Part shown: piece after piece, positions 7,911 through 17,800 of the stretch
Layout of the letters: the number at the start of each line of letters is the position of its first letter
How positions within the stretch are numbered: the first letter of the stretch is position 1
NCBI GenBank assembly: GCA_963736455.1
Contig: CAVTON010000001.1
Span: 2,666,001 to 2,730,000 of the forward strand
Origin: DAHUXD01 sp963736455
GTDB taxonomy: Bacteria > Acidobacteriota > Thermoanaerobaculia > UBA5066 > Gp7-AA6
Length of the DNA stretch: 64,000 nt
Direction of reading: 5' to 3'
Position numbers and translations under genes: made by a program
The notes under the pieces: generated by a model
The model's input: only the letters and a program-made list of their open reading frames with translations
Databases searched by the model: none
What the model was told of the DNA's origin: nothing

Positions 7911-8516
7911 TCAGATCAGGCCGTGTCGATACGCGAAGACGACGGCTGCGAGCTTGGTGTGGACACCGAGCTTTCCGATGAGGTTCTGAACATGATTGCG
8001 GACGGTGACCGGCGAGATGAAGAGCTCCTTTGCGATCGCGGCGGTCGAGAGCCCCCGGGCGAGGCAGCGCAGGATCTCCTTTTCCCGCGGCGTCAGGTCG
8101 ATCGAACGGCCCGCGCTCGTTTCCATCGGCCAGAGCGGCTCGCGAGCATCGCTTGCCTCGGCCAGGCCGCGCTCGAGCGCACTGGGTCCCCGCTTTTCGT
8201 CTCTCAGGACGTGCACGACGGTTGCGAGGGCGGGATGGTACGACGGGATCGCGAACAGAGAAATCCCGACCGACTTGCGCTCGCCGGCCGCGGTTTCGAT
8301 CGAGAGCCGGAAGCGATGGACCGGCTCCTTCGGCACATCGCGAGCCTGGTGCGCTACCGGACAGTTGCGGTAGCAATAGATGTTTCCGTTGTCGTCTCGG
8401 CCGCCGATCACGTCGTCGCATCGCTTTCCGAGGACCGCGCGGGCGGGATGGCCCAGCAACTCTTCGCACTTCTTGTTCCAGAGGATGATCCGGTCGGCGG
8501 AATCAATGGCGAACAC
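7911..8516 (-). CDS. PAS-domain LuxR/NarL-type transcriptional regulator (paralogue 2)
   Basis: From a GTG at 8516 the product is 201 residues: PAS domain (about 1-105) and LuxR helix-turn-helix (about 138-200; LTPREKEILRCLARG, VTVRNHVQNLIGKL). It is closely similar to the regulator at 666-1310 throughout, including the conserved cysteines in GKRC and NGNIYCYRNCP and the YHPAL...VHVLR strand. The homology continues about 14 codons upstream of the GTG (DRIARGGEAVFAID versus DRISRSGQAVFATD in paralogue 1), with no ATG, GTG or TTG there before the stop, so either the N-terminus is shortened or a rare start such as CTG is used. It lies 81 bp after the universal stress gene, possibly in one transcript. 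No operator candidate is seen directly upstream. Confidence 0.85.
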   Translation of the reverse strand: MFAIDSADRIILWNKKCEELLGHPARAVLGKRCDDVIGGRDDNGNIYCYRNCPVAHQARDVPKEPVHRFRLSIETAAGERKSVGISLFAIPSYHPALATVVHVLRDEKRGPSALERGLAEASDAREPLWPMETSAGRSIDLTPREKEILRCLARGLSTAAIAKELFISPVTVRNHVQNLIGKLGVHTKLAAVVFAYRHGLI

Positions 8517-8597
8517 GGCTTCGCCCCCGCGCGCGATCCGGTCCAGAACTTCGGTGGAATTACGAACCGGCCTACTCCGGCAACCAGCCTACACCCG

Positions 8598-9035
8598 TCA
8601 GCGAGACTTTCGCCTCGCCGGAGACCGAACGACCGTGACCGGCCGGTGTGAGAGGTAGATGAGTCGAAGAGCCGTTCCTCCGACGACCCACTCGGCCAGG
8701 GAGTCGCGGCCCTCGCTGCCCACGACGATCAGCCCCGCACGGGCTCGATCCGCCTGCCGGCAAATGACTTCCGGGATGTCGTCGGACTCTCGGGCGAGAA
8801 GAAGCTCGAACCGGGTCGGCGAGACGCCGGCGCGGCCGAGCACGCGAGCCGCATCCTCGAGCACCCTCTGAGCCTGGAAGCGTTCCAGGCCGCCGGTCCT
8901 CGAACCCGCCTTCGCCCCGTTCGCGTGAACTGCCAAGACGACGAGCTCGTGGTCCTGACCGTCCACGAGGCTCGAGGCGAACTTCAATGCGGCGAGTGAC
9001 GCGCGGGAGCCGTCGGTCGCGACCAGGACCTTCAT
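8598..9035 (-). CDS. Universal stress protein (UspA family)
   Basis: The ATG at 9035 has a GAGG site and gives the classical UspA start MKVLVATDGS. The product is 145 residues and carries the ATP-binding pattern GLIVVGSEGRDSLAEWVVGG followed by the terminal strand HRPVTVVR, so it is the ATP-binding type. UspA proteins support survival in growth arrest and low oxygen. It is divergent from the GNAT/acyl-CoA synthetase gene, with an operator candidate in the 88-bp gap between them. Confidence 0.92.
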   Translation of the reverse strand: MKVLVATDGSRASLAALKFASSLVDGQDHELVVLAVHANGAKAGSRTGGLERFQAQRVLEDAARVLGRAGVSPTRFELLLARESDDIPEVICRQADRARAGLIVVGSEGRDSLAEWVVGGTALRLIYLSHRPVTVVRSPARRKSR

Positions 9036-9069
9036 GCCCTCAACATAGACGGTACCGGGACGGGCCGTA

Positions 9070-9085
9070 TGATCCACTTGCATCA
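9070..9085. promoter_or_regulatory. Palindromic operator candidate between usp and GNAT-synthetase genes
   Basis: TGATCCACTTGCATCA, with five of six arm positions paired. It is 35 bp from the usp start and 39 bp from the divergent start at 9124, so one site could serve both promoters. Confidence 0.55.
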
Positions 9086-9123
9086 AAATTCTCGAAGTCG
9101 GCGATTCCCAGGGGCGAGGTCCG

Positions 9124-11163
9124 ATGATTCCTGCGTATCCTTCCGAGGAGGAGAAAGACGTCGTCCTGCGGTCAGGCTCGACTCTGCGCCTGCGCCCGGT
9201 CCGCCCCGACGACGCCGACGCGCTCCTGGCTTTCTTCGGCCGGCTCTCCCCGGACAGTCTCTACCTTCGCTTCTTTTCGTCGCGCCAGGTGGATTCGAAG
9301 GCCACCGCGCGCTTCTGCGAGGTCGACTACGACGGTCAGTTCGCGTTCGTCGGCGACGCGGGCGGGCGAGTCGTCGCGATCGCCCACTACTTTCGGCTTC
9401 CGCGGCACGCCGAACGGGCGGAGGTCGCCTTCGCCGTCGAGGATTCGCTGCAGGGACAGGGAATCGGGACCCTTCTGCTCGATCGACTCGCGGAGGTCGC
9501 GCGGAAACATGGCGTTCGAAGGTTCGAGGCGGAGGTCCTGCCGCACAACCGGCAGATGATCGACGTTTTCCGGGGCTGCGGGTTCCTGGCGGAGGAGCGC
9601 CGTCTCGATGGGGGAGTGGAACGGATCCTCCTCGACATCTCCCCGACGGCGGCATACGACGAGAAGGTTGCCGACCGCTCCGAACGGGCGGCCTCGGCGT
9701 CCATGCGCCGGTTGTTCGAGCCCGAGGTCGTCGCCGTCATCGGAGCCAGCGCGGAACGAGGCAAGATCGGGGCCGAGATCCTCCACAACCTGAGGAGCCG
9801 ATTCCGAGGGAAGGTGGTGCCCGTCAATCCGAAACACGCGGAGATCCTCGGATCGCCGTGTTACCCGCGCCTGACCGAGGCTCCGGGCCCCGTGGACCTG
9901 GCCGTCATCGCGATCCCGGCCGGCCACGTCGAGGCGGCCGTCGACGACTGCGTCGCCAAGGGGGTCGCGGGGATCGTGGTTGTCACGGCCGGCTTTTCCG
10001 AAACCGGAGAGGAAGGCCGCCGGCGAGAAGCGGCTCTCCTGGAGAAGGTGCGGACCGCCGGCATCCGCATGGTCGGACCCAACTGCATGGGCCTGATCAA
10101 CACGGATCCGAGGGTCCAGCTCGATGCGACGTTCGGTCCCGTCTATCCCCCCGAGGGCCGCGTCGCGCTGTCCTCACAGAGCGGAGCCCTTGGTCTCGCC
10201 CTCCTCGACTTCGCCGAGAAGCTCCACCTCGGGATATCCACCTTCGTCTCCGTCGGAAACAAGGCCGACGTCTCCGGCAACGACCTGATCCAGTACTGGG
10301 CCGAAGACCCGCGAACGGACGTGATCCTGCTCTACCTGGAGAGCTTCGGCAACCCGATTCGGTTCTCCAGGATCGCACGCCGTGTCGCGCGCCAGAAGCC
10401 GATCGTGGCCGTCAAGTCCGGACGGTCCCGTGCGGGCGCGCGCGCCGCGTCCTCGCACACCGGCGCCCTCGCCGAGTCCGATCAGGTGGTGGACGTCCTG
10501 TTTCGTCAGGCCGGAGTCATTCGGACCACCACGCTCGAGGAGCTCTTCGACGTGGCGATGCTGCTGGCCCACCAGCCGGTCCCCGAGGGACGCCGCGTCG
10601 GAATCCTCACCAACGCCGGCGGTCCCGGAATCCTGGCCGCGGACGCCTGTGACGCCTGGGGCCTGGAGGTTCCACCGCTCTCCTCGAACTCTGCCGCGCA
10701 GCTGAGGTCCTTTCTTCCGGAGGCGGCGAGCGTCCGCAACCCGGTGGACATGCTCGCGTCGGCCGATCCGGAGCACTACCGCCGCGCCGAGAAGATCCTT
10801 CTCGCGGACGAAGGGCTCGATGCCGTCCTGGTGATCTTCATCCCGCCGATCGCGTCGAACTCCGAGGCCGTCGCCGAGGCGATCGTCAATGGATCCGCCG
10901 GCGCACGAAAGCCGGTGCTCGCGACCTTCATGAGCGCCCGGGGAGCGCCGCCGGTCCTCGCGCCGATTCCCTGCTATCCCTTCCCGGAATCGGCCGCGAT
11001 CGCCCTTTCGCGCGCCGCGGCCTTCGGAGCGTGGCGCCGCCGGCCGCCCGGAAAGGTGCCCGCGCTGCCGAACCTCGGGATCGATCGGGCGCGCGGCCTG
11101 ATCGCGAGCGTGCTCGAGCGGGGGGAGGCTGGCTTTCCCCGCTCGAGGTCGAGGAACTGCTGA
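9124..11163 (+). CDS. GNAT acetyltransferase fused to ADP-forming acyl-CoA synthetase, 5' part of a frameshifted gene
   Basis: The 679-residue frame has an N-terminal GNAT acetyltransferase domain (about residues 15-170; acetyl-CoA loop near SLQGQGIGTLLL) and then the CoA-binding and ligase domains of an ADP-forming acetyl-CoA synthetase (from about 195; VVAVIGAS, SHTGALAES, NAGGPG). The frame ends out of register at 11163. The ATP-grasp subunit continues in the next frame from about 11121, joined at a run of six G (11120-11125). One additional G would restore an 891-residue protein of the usual Pat/AcsD architecture, but with GNAT at the front rather than the back. Either a real frameshift or a homopolymer sequencing error. 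Such enzymes link protein acetylation to acyl-CoA metabolism. An operator candidate lies 39 bp upstream. Confidence 0.85.
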   Translation: MIPAYPSEEEKDVVLRSGSTLRLRPVRPDDADALLAFFGRLSPDSLYLRFFSSRQVDSKATARFCEVDYDGQFAFVGDAGGRVVAIAHYFRLPRHAERAEVAFAVEDSLQGQGIGTLLLDRLAEVARKHGVRRFEAEVLPHNRQMIDVFRGCGFLAEERRLDGGVERILLDISPTAAYDEKVADRSERAASASMRRLFEPEVVAVIGASAERGKIGAEILHNLRSRFRGKVVPVNPKHAEILGSPCYPRLTEAPGPVDLAVIAIPAGHVEAAVDDCVAKGVAGIVVVTAGFSETGEEGRRREAALLEKVRTAGIRMVGPNCMGLINTDPRVQLDATFGPVYPPEGRVALSSQSGALGLALLDFAEKLHLGISTFVSVGNKADVSGNDLIQYWAEDPRTDVILLYLESFGNPIRFSRIARRVARQKPIVAVKSGRSRAGARAASSHTGALAESDQVVDVLFRQAGVIRTTTLEELFDVAMLLAHQPVPEGRRVGILTNAGGPGILAADACDAWGLEVPPLSSNSAAQLRSFLPEAASVRNPVDMLASADPEHYRRAEKILLADEGLDAVLVIFIPPIASNSEAVAEAIVNGSAGARKPVLATFMSARGAPPVLAPIPCYPFPESAAIALSRAAAFGAWRRRPPGKVPALPNLGIDRARGLIASVLERGEAGFPRSRSRNC

Positions 11164-11798
11164 CGGACTTTGGAATCCCGGTGGCGCCGGCGCGCGTCGC
11201 GGCAACCGAAGCCGAGGCCGCCGAGGCCGCCAGGGCGCTCGGATTCCCGGTCGCCCTGAAGGCCGTCGGGCCCGCCATTCTCCACAAGACCGAGGTCGGA
11301 GGCATCCGGCTCGGCCTCGCCGACGAAGCGGCGGTCGTCGCCGCCTGCCGCGATTTGAAGGGTCGTCTCGGCGCGCAGATCGCCGGGTTTCTCGTTCAGG
11401 CGATGGTGCCGGACGGCGTCGAGGTCATCGCGGGCGTGACCCGAGACGCGACGTTCGGCCCGCTCGTCCTCTACGGAAGCGGCGGCACGCTCGTCGAGCT
11501 CCTGGCCGACGTGGCCTTCCGCCTGCACCCGCTGACCGACGTGGACGTCGGCGAGATGCTGGACGAGGTCCGCGGCACCGCGCTGCTGCGCGGCTACCGC
11601 GGGTCGGCTCCGAAGGACGAGGCGGCTCTGAAGGACCTGCTCCTTCGCCTCTCCGCTCTCGTGGACGCCTGCCCGGACGTCAGCGAGATGGACCTGAATC
11701 CCGTCAAGGTCCTGGAACGGGGCGTCCGTGTCGTCGACGCTCGCGTGCGAGTCCAGAGGAAGCCGGTCCTCGCGCCGTCTCGCCGCGTCGCGTACTAA
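11121..11798 (+). pseudogene. ATP-grasp (beta) part of the frameshifted acyl-CoA synthetase
   Basis: This frame continues the gene above: GGGWLSPLEVEELLTDFGIP is the normal beginning of the ATP-grasp domain, followed by GFPVALKAVGPAILHKTEVG (ATP binding), LVQAMVPDGVEVIAGV and MDLNPVKV, the standard end of the family. The open frame extends upstream to 11031, but that part is antisense-like noise overlapping the first frame. No ribosome site precedes any start here, so the domain would be made only if the frame is repaired or by frameshifting at the G run. It converges on the ndvB-like gene, whose stop is 33 bp away. Confidence 0.8.
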
Positions 11799-11831
11799 CC
11801 GCCGGGGCCGCTTCGCGGCGCCCTGCGCCGC

Positions 11832-14800
11832 TCACGCCTGGCCGAGGACCACGGCAATCCGGTGCTCGACGCCGTCGTCGGCCAGCGGTATTTCCGGGCC
11901 CACCAGGCGCTGGCCGTCGAGCGTGATGCGCGCGACCCCGCGCATGACCCCGTGGGGATTCTCGACGACGAGCCGATAGAAAGAGGAGTGGTAGCGAAAG
12001 GCGATCTCGTACTGGGGCCAGACCCGCGGAATGCACGGATCGACCTGGAGCTTCGTGCCCCGCAGGCGAAAACCCAGGATGGATTCGATGCCCGCGCGGT
12101 ACATCCAGCCGGCGGCGCCCGTGTACCAGGTCCAGCCGCCTCGGCCCGTGTGCGGACTGGTCGAGTACACGTCGCCGGCCATCACGTAAGGCTCGACCTT
12201 GTACCGATACAGGCCCGACCGCGTGCTCGCGTGGTTGATCGGATTCAGGATCGCGAACAGCTCTCCGGCCTTGTCTCCGTCGCCGAGCGCCGCAAACGCG
12301 ATCAGTGCCCAGGCCGCGGCGTGTGTGTACTGGCCCCCGTTCTCCCGGACCCCGGGGACGTAACCCTTGATGTAGCCGGGGTCCAGGGAGGTGCGGTCAA
12401 ACGGCGGCGTGAAGAGCAGGACGAGGCCGTCCCCGCGGCGGATCAGGTGCTCGTCCACGGCGGCCATGGCGCGCCGGGCCCGTTCCGGATCCGCGGCACC
12501 CGAGAGCACGCCCCACGATTGCGCGATCGAATCGATCCGGCACTCGTCGTTGGAAGCCGATCCCAGCGGCGTTCCGTCGTCGAAGAAGGCGCGGCGATAC
12601 CAGTCGCCGTCCCACCCGTCGTGCTCGAGGGCGGCCTTCAGGGCCTGGGCGTGCGCCCGCCAGGATCGAGCCCGAGCGTCCTCGCCGCGCCGTTCTGCGA
12701 TTTCCGCGAAGGGCTCGAGGTTGGCGAGGAGGAACCATCCGAGCCAGACACTCTCGCCCTTTCCTCCGATCCCCACGCGGTTCATGCCGTCGTTCCAGTC
12801 TCCGGAGCCCATCAACGGCAGCCCGTGAGGCCCGACACTCAGGCTTCGGTCGAGAGCGCGGGCGCAGTGCTCGAACAGCGAGGCCCTCTTTGCGGAAACC
12901 TCGGGCTCGAAATACCGGTCGGTCTCGCCCTCCGCGAGCGGCGCGGCGGAGAGAAAGGGCGCCTCCGCGTCGAGAACGGCGCCGTCGCCGGTGACGTCCA
13001 CGTAGTGCCGGGTCGCGTACGGGAGCCAGAGGAGATCGTCGGAGATCCGGGTGCGCACGCCCTTGCCGCCGGGCTCATGCCACCAGTGCTGCACGTCTCC
13101 CTCTTCGAACTGCCGCGCCGCCGCCCGAAGCAGGTGTGCCCGGGTCAGCTCGCGCCGCGCGACCGCGAACGACATCGCGTCCTGGAGCTGGTCGCGGAAT
13201 CCCCAGGCGCCGCCGGCCTGGTAGAAGGCGGACCGGGCAAAGTAGCGGCAGGAGAGGACCTGGTAGAGCAGCCAGCGATTGAGCAGCAGGTCCATCGAGG
13301 CGTCCGGAGTTCGGACCTGCAGAGCGGTGAGCGAGTCCCGCCACGTCCCGCGGACCGCCTGGAGGGTGGCGCCCAGATCGATGGACCGATAGCGCCGGAC
13401 CAGCTGCCGAGCCTCTTCGACGTCGGAGCCCTCGCCGATCAGGAACACGATCTGCGTGCGTTGTCCCGGCTCCAGACGGATCGGCCGCTGGAGCGCCGCG
13501 CAGGGGTCCATCCCTCCGCCGGCTCGCCGGGAGAGGATCGCCTCGGGAGCCAGCCCCGCGGGGGCGTCGAGCCCGAGGTTTCGGCCGAGGAATTCGGTCC
13601 GATCGGCCGTCCAGTCGAGATCGCCCGGTCCGAGGTCCGCGAACGCGACGCAGGACGCGAACGACTCGTTCCAGGAGTTTCGCGCGAAGAGGGCCCCCGT
13701 GGCGTCCAACTCCGTGACGATGAATGGAGCCGTCGATTCCCGCTGCGCGCCGAGGACCCACTCGGCGTACCCGGTCACGCTGAGGGACCGTGGGCGCCCG
13801 GATCGATTTTCCAGTCCGAGAACCGCGATCTTGACGGGGTCCTCGGGGGCAACGAACACGAGAAGGTCGGTGGCGACGCCGCGGTGCTCGTGCTCGAAGC
13901 GGCTGTATCCCGGCGCGTGACGGATCACGTACGACTCGTCGTTGCGGATCGGCAGCGGCGTCGGGCACCAGAGCTCTCCGTTTTCCTCGTCGCGCAGGAA
14001 AAGAGCCTCTCCGGGAGGATCGCTGACCGGGTCGTTCGACCACGGGGTCAACTGGTTCAGCCGGCTGTTGCCCGCCCAGGTGTAGGCGGATCCGGACTCC
14101 GAGACCAGGCAGCCCAGCCGGGCGTTGGCGAGGACGTTGATCCAGGGCGCCGGCGTCCATTGACCCTCTCCGAGAATGGTCACGTACTCTTCGCCGTCCT
14201 TCGAAAAGCCACCCAGTCCGTTGAAGAAATCGAGGGGGATCCGGGGCGGCGGCGCGTCCGAGGCCGAGGGCCCGGGCAGGACGGCCTGCGCGGCGCGCCG
14301 GGCCGGAGTTCGCTTGAGCAGGCGAATGACCTGCTCCGCGAGCGTTCCGTGGCGTGAGAGCAGGACGACCCGCGCGGCGGTCGCCAGCGCGTCCCGTTCC
14401 TCCGCCGACAGCAATTCGCCGCGCAGCACGAACACCTCGCCGACCGTGCCTTCCTCGGCGCTGCCGAAGGCTCGCGTCCCGGCGCGAACGAGGGAGTCGA
14501 GGGCGGAAGCGAGCTCGGGAGAGTACGAGGCGGGTTCTTCGTTGATGATGACCAGATCGACGCCGAGTCCCTTGAGGCGCCAGTACTCGTGGGCAAGCAG
14601 GAGCTGGCGCACGATGGCCCGGTCGTCGACCTGATCGATCCGGACGAGCACGATCGGGCGGTCTCCGGAGATTCCGTGCCGCCAGAGCGCCGACGCGCCG
14701 CGGAGGTTGCGCGAGAGCGTCGCGGCCGGGGCGCGCAGCGTCGGATCCGAATAGAGGATTCGCGTCCCGAGCCGCTGAAAGAGATGGGCCTCGTCGATCG

Positions 14801-17800
14801 TGATTCCCATGTGGCGAAGCTGGACCTGCGCCTGGGTCCAGGCCAGGCTCGCGACGCGATCGAACGTGGTGGGATCGCGGTACTTGTCGGCGGAGGCGAG
14901 GGCGCGTTCGCGGGAGTCGGCCGCGATCAGGGCGAGATGAACGTGGGCCGTCGCGCCGGGCGCCAGCCGAAGCCGGCGCCGGATGCTGAAGATCGGATCC
15001 AACACCGCGCCGACGGTGTTGGAGAGCGGGCGGCGCTCCTCGATCGCGCTGGGATGCCGGATCCCGCGCCCGCGACCGAGGAAGCGGGCACGGTCCGTCT
15101 CGAACTGAAGCGTGCCCGCGATCTCGCCCGGAACGACCATCACGTGAGCGGCCCACACGGCGTTTTCGTCGTTTCGCGGCCGCCGGCTCGCGAGCAACGC
15201 CTCGACCCCGGGAACGAACTCGGTCTGCACGAAGAGGTTGGAGAAGGCGGGGTGCGCCGCGTCGGCGGCCGCCGTCGCGAGCACGATTTCGGCGTAGGAC
15301 GTCAGCTCGATCTCGCGGACGCGCGTCCCGTAATTCGTGAGCGAGATCTGCCGGACTTCGGCGTCGTCCGCGGTCGAGACGAGGGTCGTGAGGCTCGTTC
15401 CGATGGGCCCGTCCCGCCGGTGAATCTCGACGTGATCCTCGGCGAAGATCGCTTCGTAGGAATCGGGCTCGACGCCCGCCGGCTGATACCCCGCGGACCA
15501 GGTCTCGCCCGTTTCCCCGTCGGTGAGGAACACGTAGGTTCCCCAGGCATCGCGAGTGCTGTCCTCACGCCAGCGCGTCACGTCCAGCCCTCGCCAGCGG
15601 CTGTATCCGGAGCCCGCGGCCGTCATCATCACGGAATACCGGCCGTTCGAGAGCAGGTGCGTGCGCGGAGTGGGATCGTGCGGAGATCGAAATCTCCGCA
15701 GGACGGGCGGCGCTCCATCGCGGACCCTGGGTCGCCGGGCCTCGGCGGAGAAGGGGCGCGATACGGTGACGGTGCGCGGCGTGCGCTCCTGGAGCAGGAG
15801 GTCCGTGGCCTGCACGATCGGGTCCGCCGCGAAGCGCCGGCGCATCGTCCACTCGAGCAACAAATTGGTCAGCGCGAGGATCGTCATGCCCTGGTGGTGA
15901 GCCATGTAGGCCCGGACGATCGCGAAGGTCTGCCCCTCCGGCAGACGCGTGGGTGTGTAGTCAATCGACTCGTAGAATCCGTAGTCCCCGAGGCCGCCGA
16001 GCGCAGCCATCCTCTCGAAGTTCTCCAGGGCCGCGACCGGGTCGACCATGGCCGCCAGTCCCGTGGCGTACGGCGCCACCACCAGATCGTCGCCGAGGCC
16101 GCGCTTCAAGCCGAGACCGCTGACGCCGAAGCTCGAGTACTGATAGGTGAAGTGGACGTCCCGGGCGTTGTAAGCGGACTCGGAGATTCCCCAGGGGACG
16201 CCTCGTTCCTCCCCGTAGCGCATCTGGCGCTGTACGGCGAGGTGATTGGTCTGGTCGAGGAGACTGCCGGACGGGGGGTCGAGTACGAGGTCCGCCATCA
16301 GGTACTCGAACATGGATCCGGACCAGGAGAGCAGGACCGAACCGCGACCGGCGGGCGTCAACGGACGCCCGAGATGAAACCAGTGCTCGACCGGCACGGA
16401 CCCGCGGGCAATCGCGAGGAAGCTCGCCAGCCGCGCCTCCGAGGCGAGAAGGTCGTAGCGCCCGCTGTCCAGCGCTTCGTCCGAGCGGCGGCACCCGATC
16501 GAAAAGAGCTGGCGCGGCCGGTCGTACAGGAACGTGAAGTCCATCTCCTCGGACAGGCCCGCGGCCGTCGAGGCGATCCCGGAGAGGCGGCGGCTGAAGA
16601 CTTCGACGGGATCCTCCGACCCCTCGACGGCGGCGAGGTCGCGAACGTGGCTCGCCACGCAGTCCTGGAGGGACCGGCCCCACCGGGCCGCCCCCGCGGC
16701 CGCGGACGGGTTCTCCTGTTGGAGGGCCCGGACCGAGTCCATCAGCGTCTCGGCCTGGGCGGTCAAGGCGGCGAGGCGCTGCTTCCACTCCTCGCGCGAG
16801 GCGGGCACGGGAGCGAGAAGAGCCTCCGCGTCTTCCAGGACCAGCTCGAGGTGGCGGCGGGTCACGACCCTTCCCTGGCTTCGGCCGGCAACTCCGACCG
16901 CGGCCTCGCGCAGGAGCCCGAGCGTGTCGCCGATTCCGCCGAGCGCCCGTTCGATCTGGACGGGCTCCTCGAGCCGCTCGAGGCACGCGTGCCGGAGCAC
17001 GATCAGGTGCGCGGCGAGGTTGCCGCTGTCGACAGTCGAGATGTATCGAGGCTCCAGGGGAGCCAGGTGATTCGTGTCGTACCAGTTGTAGAAGTGGCCG
17101 CGGTATCGCTCCAGGGCCTGGAGGGTGGTCAACGTCGCCTCCAGCCGCTCCAGCATCTCGCCCGTTCCGATCCACCCGAGGTCGTTGGCGGCAACGGTCG
17201 AGAGCAGCGCCAACCCGATGTTCGTGGGCGACGTCCGGCGGGCGGTCTCGGGCTGCGGAATCTCCTGGAAATTGTCGGCTGGAAGGTGATGCGACTCGGG
17301 TCCCAGGAACTGCTCGAAGTACCGCCAGGTGCGCCGCGCGATCCTCCGCAGCCGCCGAGTCTGGTCGGAAGAAAGCTGGGTGGCGGCGGTATCGCGAGGC
17401 GGAAGGCTGATCCAGCGAGCGATGAAGGGGGACGCGATCCAGAGACCGAGAAACGGGGCCGCGAAGATCCACGACCGAGCTCCCGACGCGGCGACCAGGA
17501 CCGCAGCCGCCACGCCGACGGCGTCGGCCGGCCACATCCTCCGGAAAAACCCCGCGGCCCGCAGGTCGAACGCCCGATGCGCCTGCGCCGCGGGCACCCA
17601 CTCCAGGAGGTGGCGTCGCGTCACCGCGAGCCTCCAGAGGGTGCGACCGATCGCGTCGACGCGCGACCATGCCGCATGCGCCAGCAGGACGGCGCGCAGC
17701 GCGCTCTGGGAGAGACCGATGCCGAGGTCCGCGACGATCCCCCGCAGGAAGCTTCGCTTGGCGACCCCCTGGCGCTCCGGAAGCAGGTTCGTGAAGAAGG

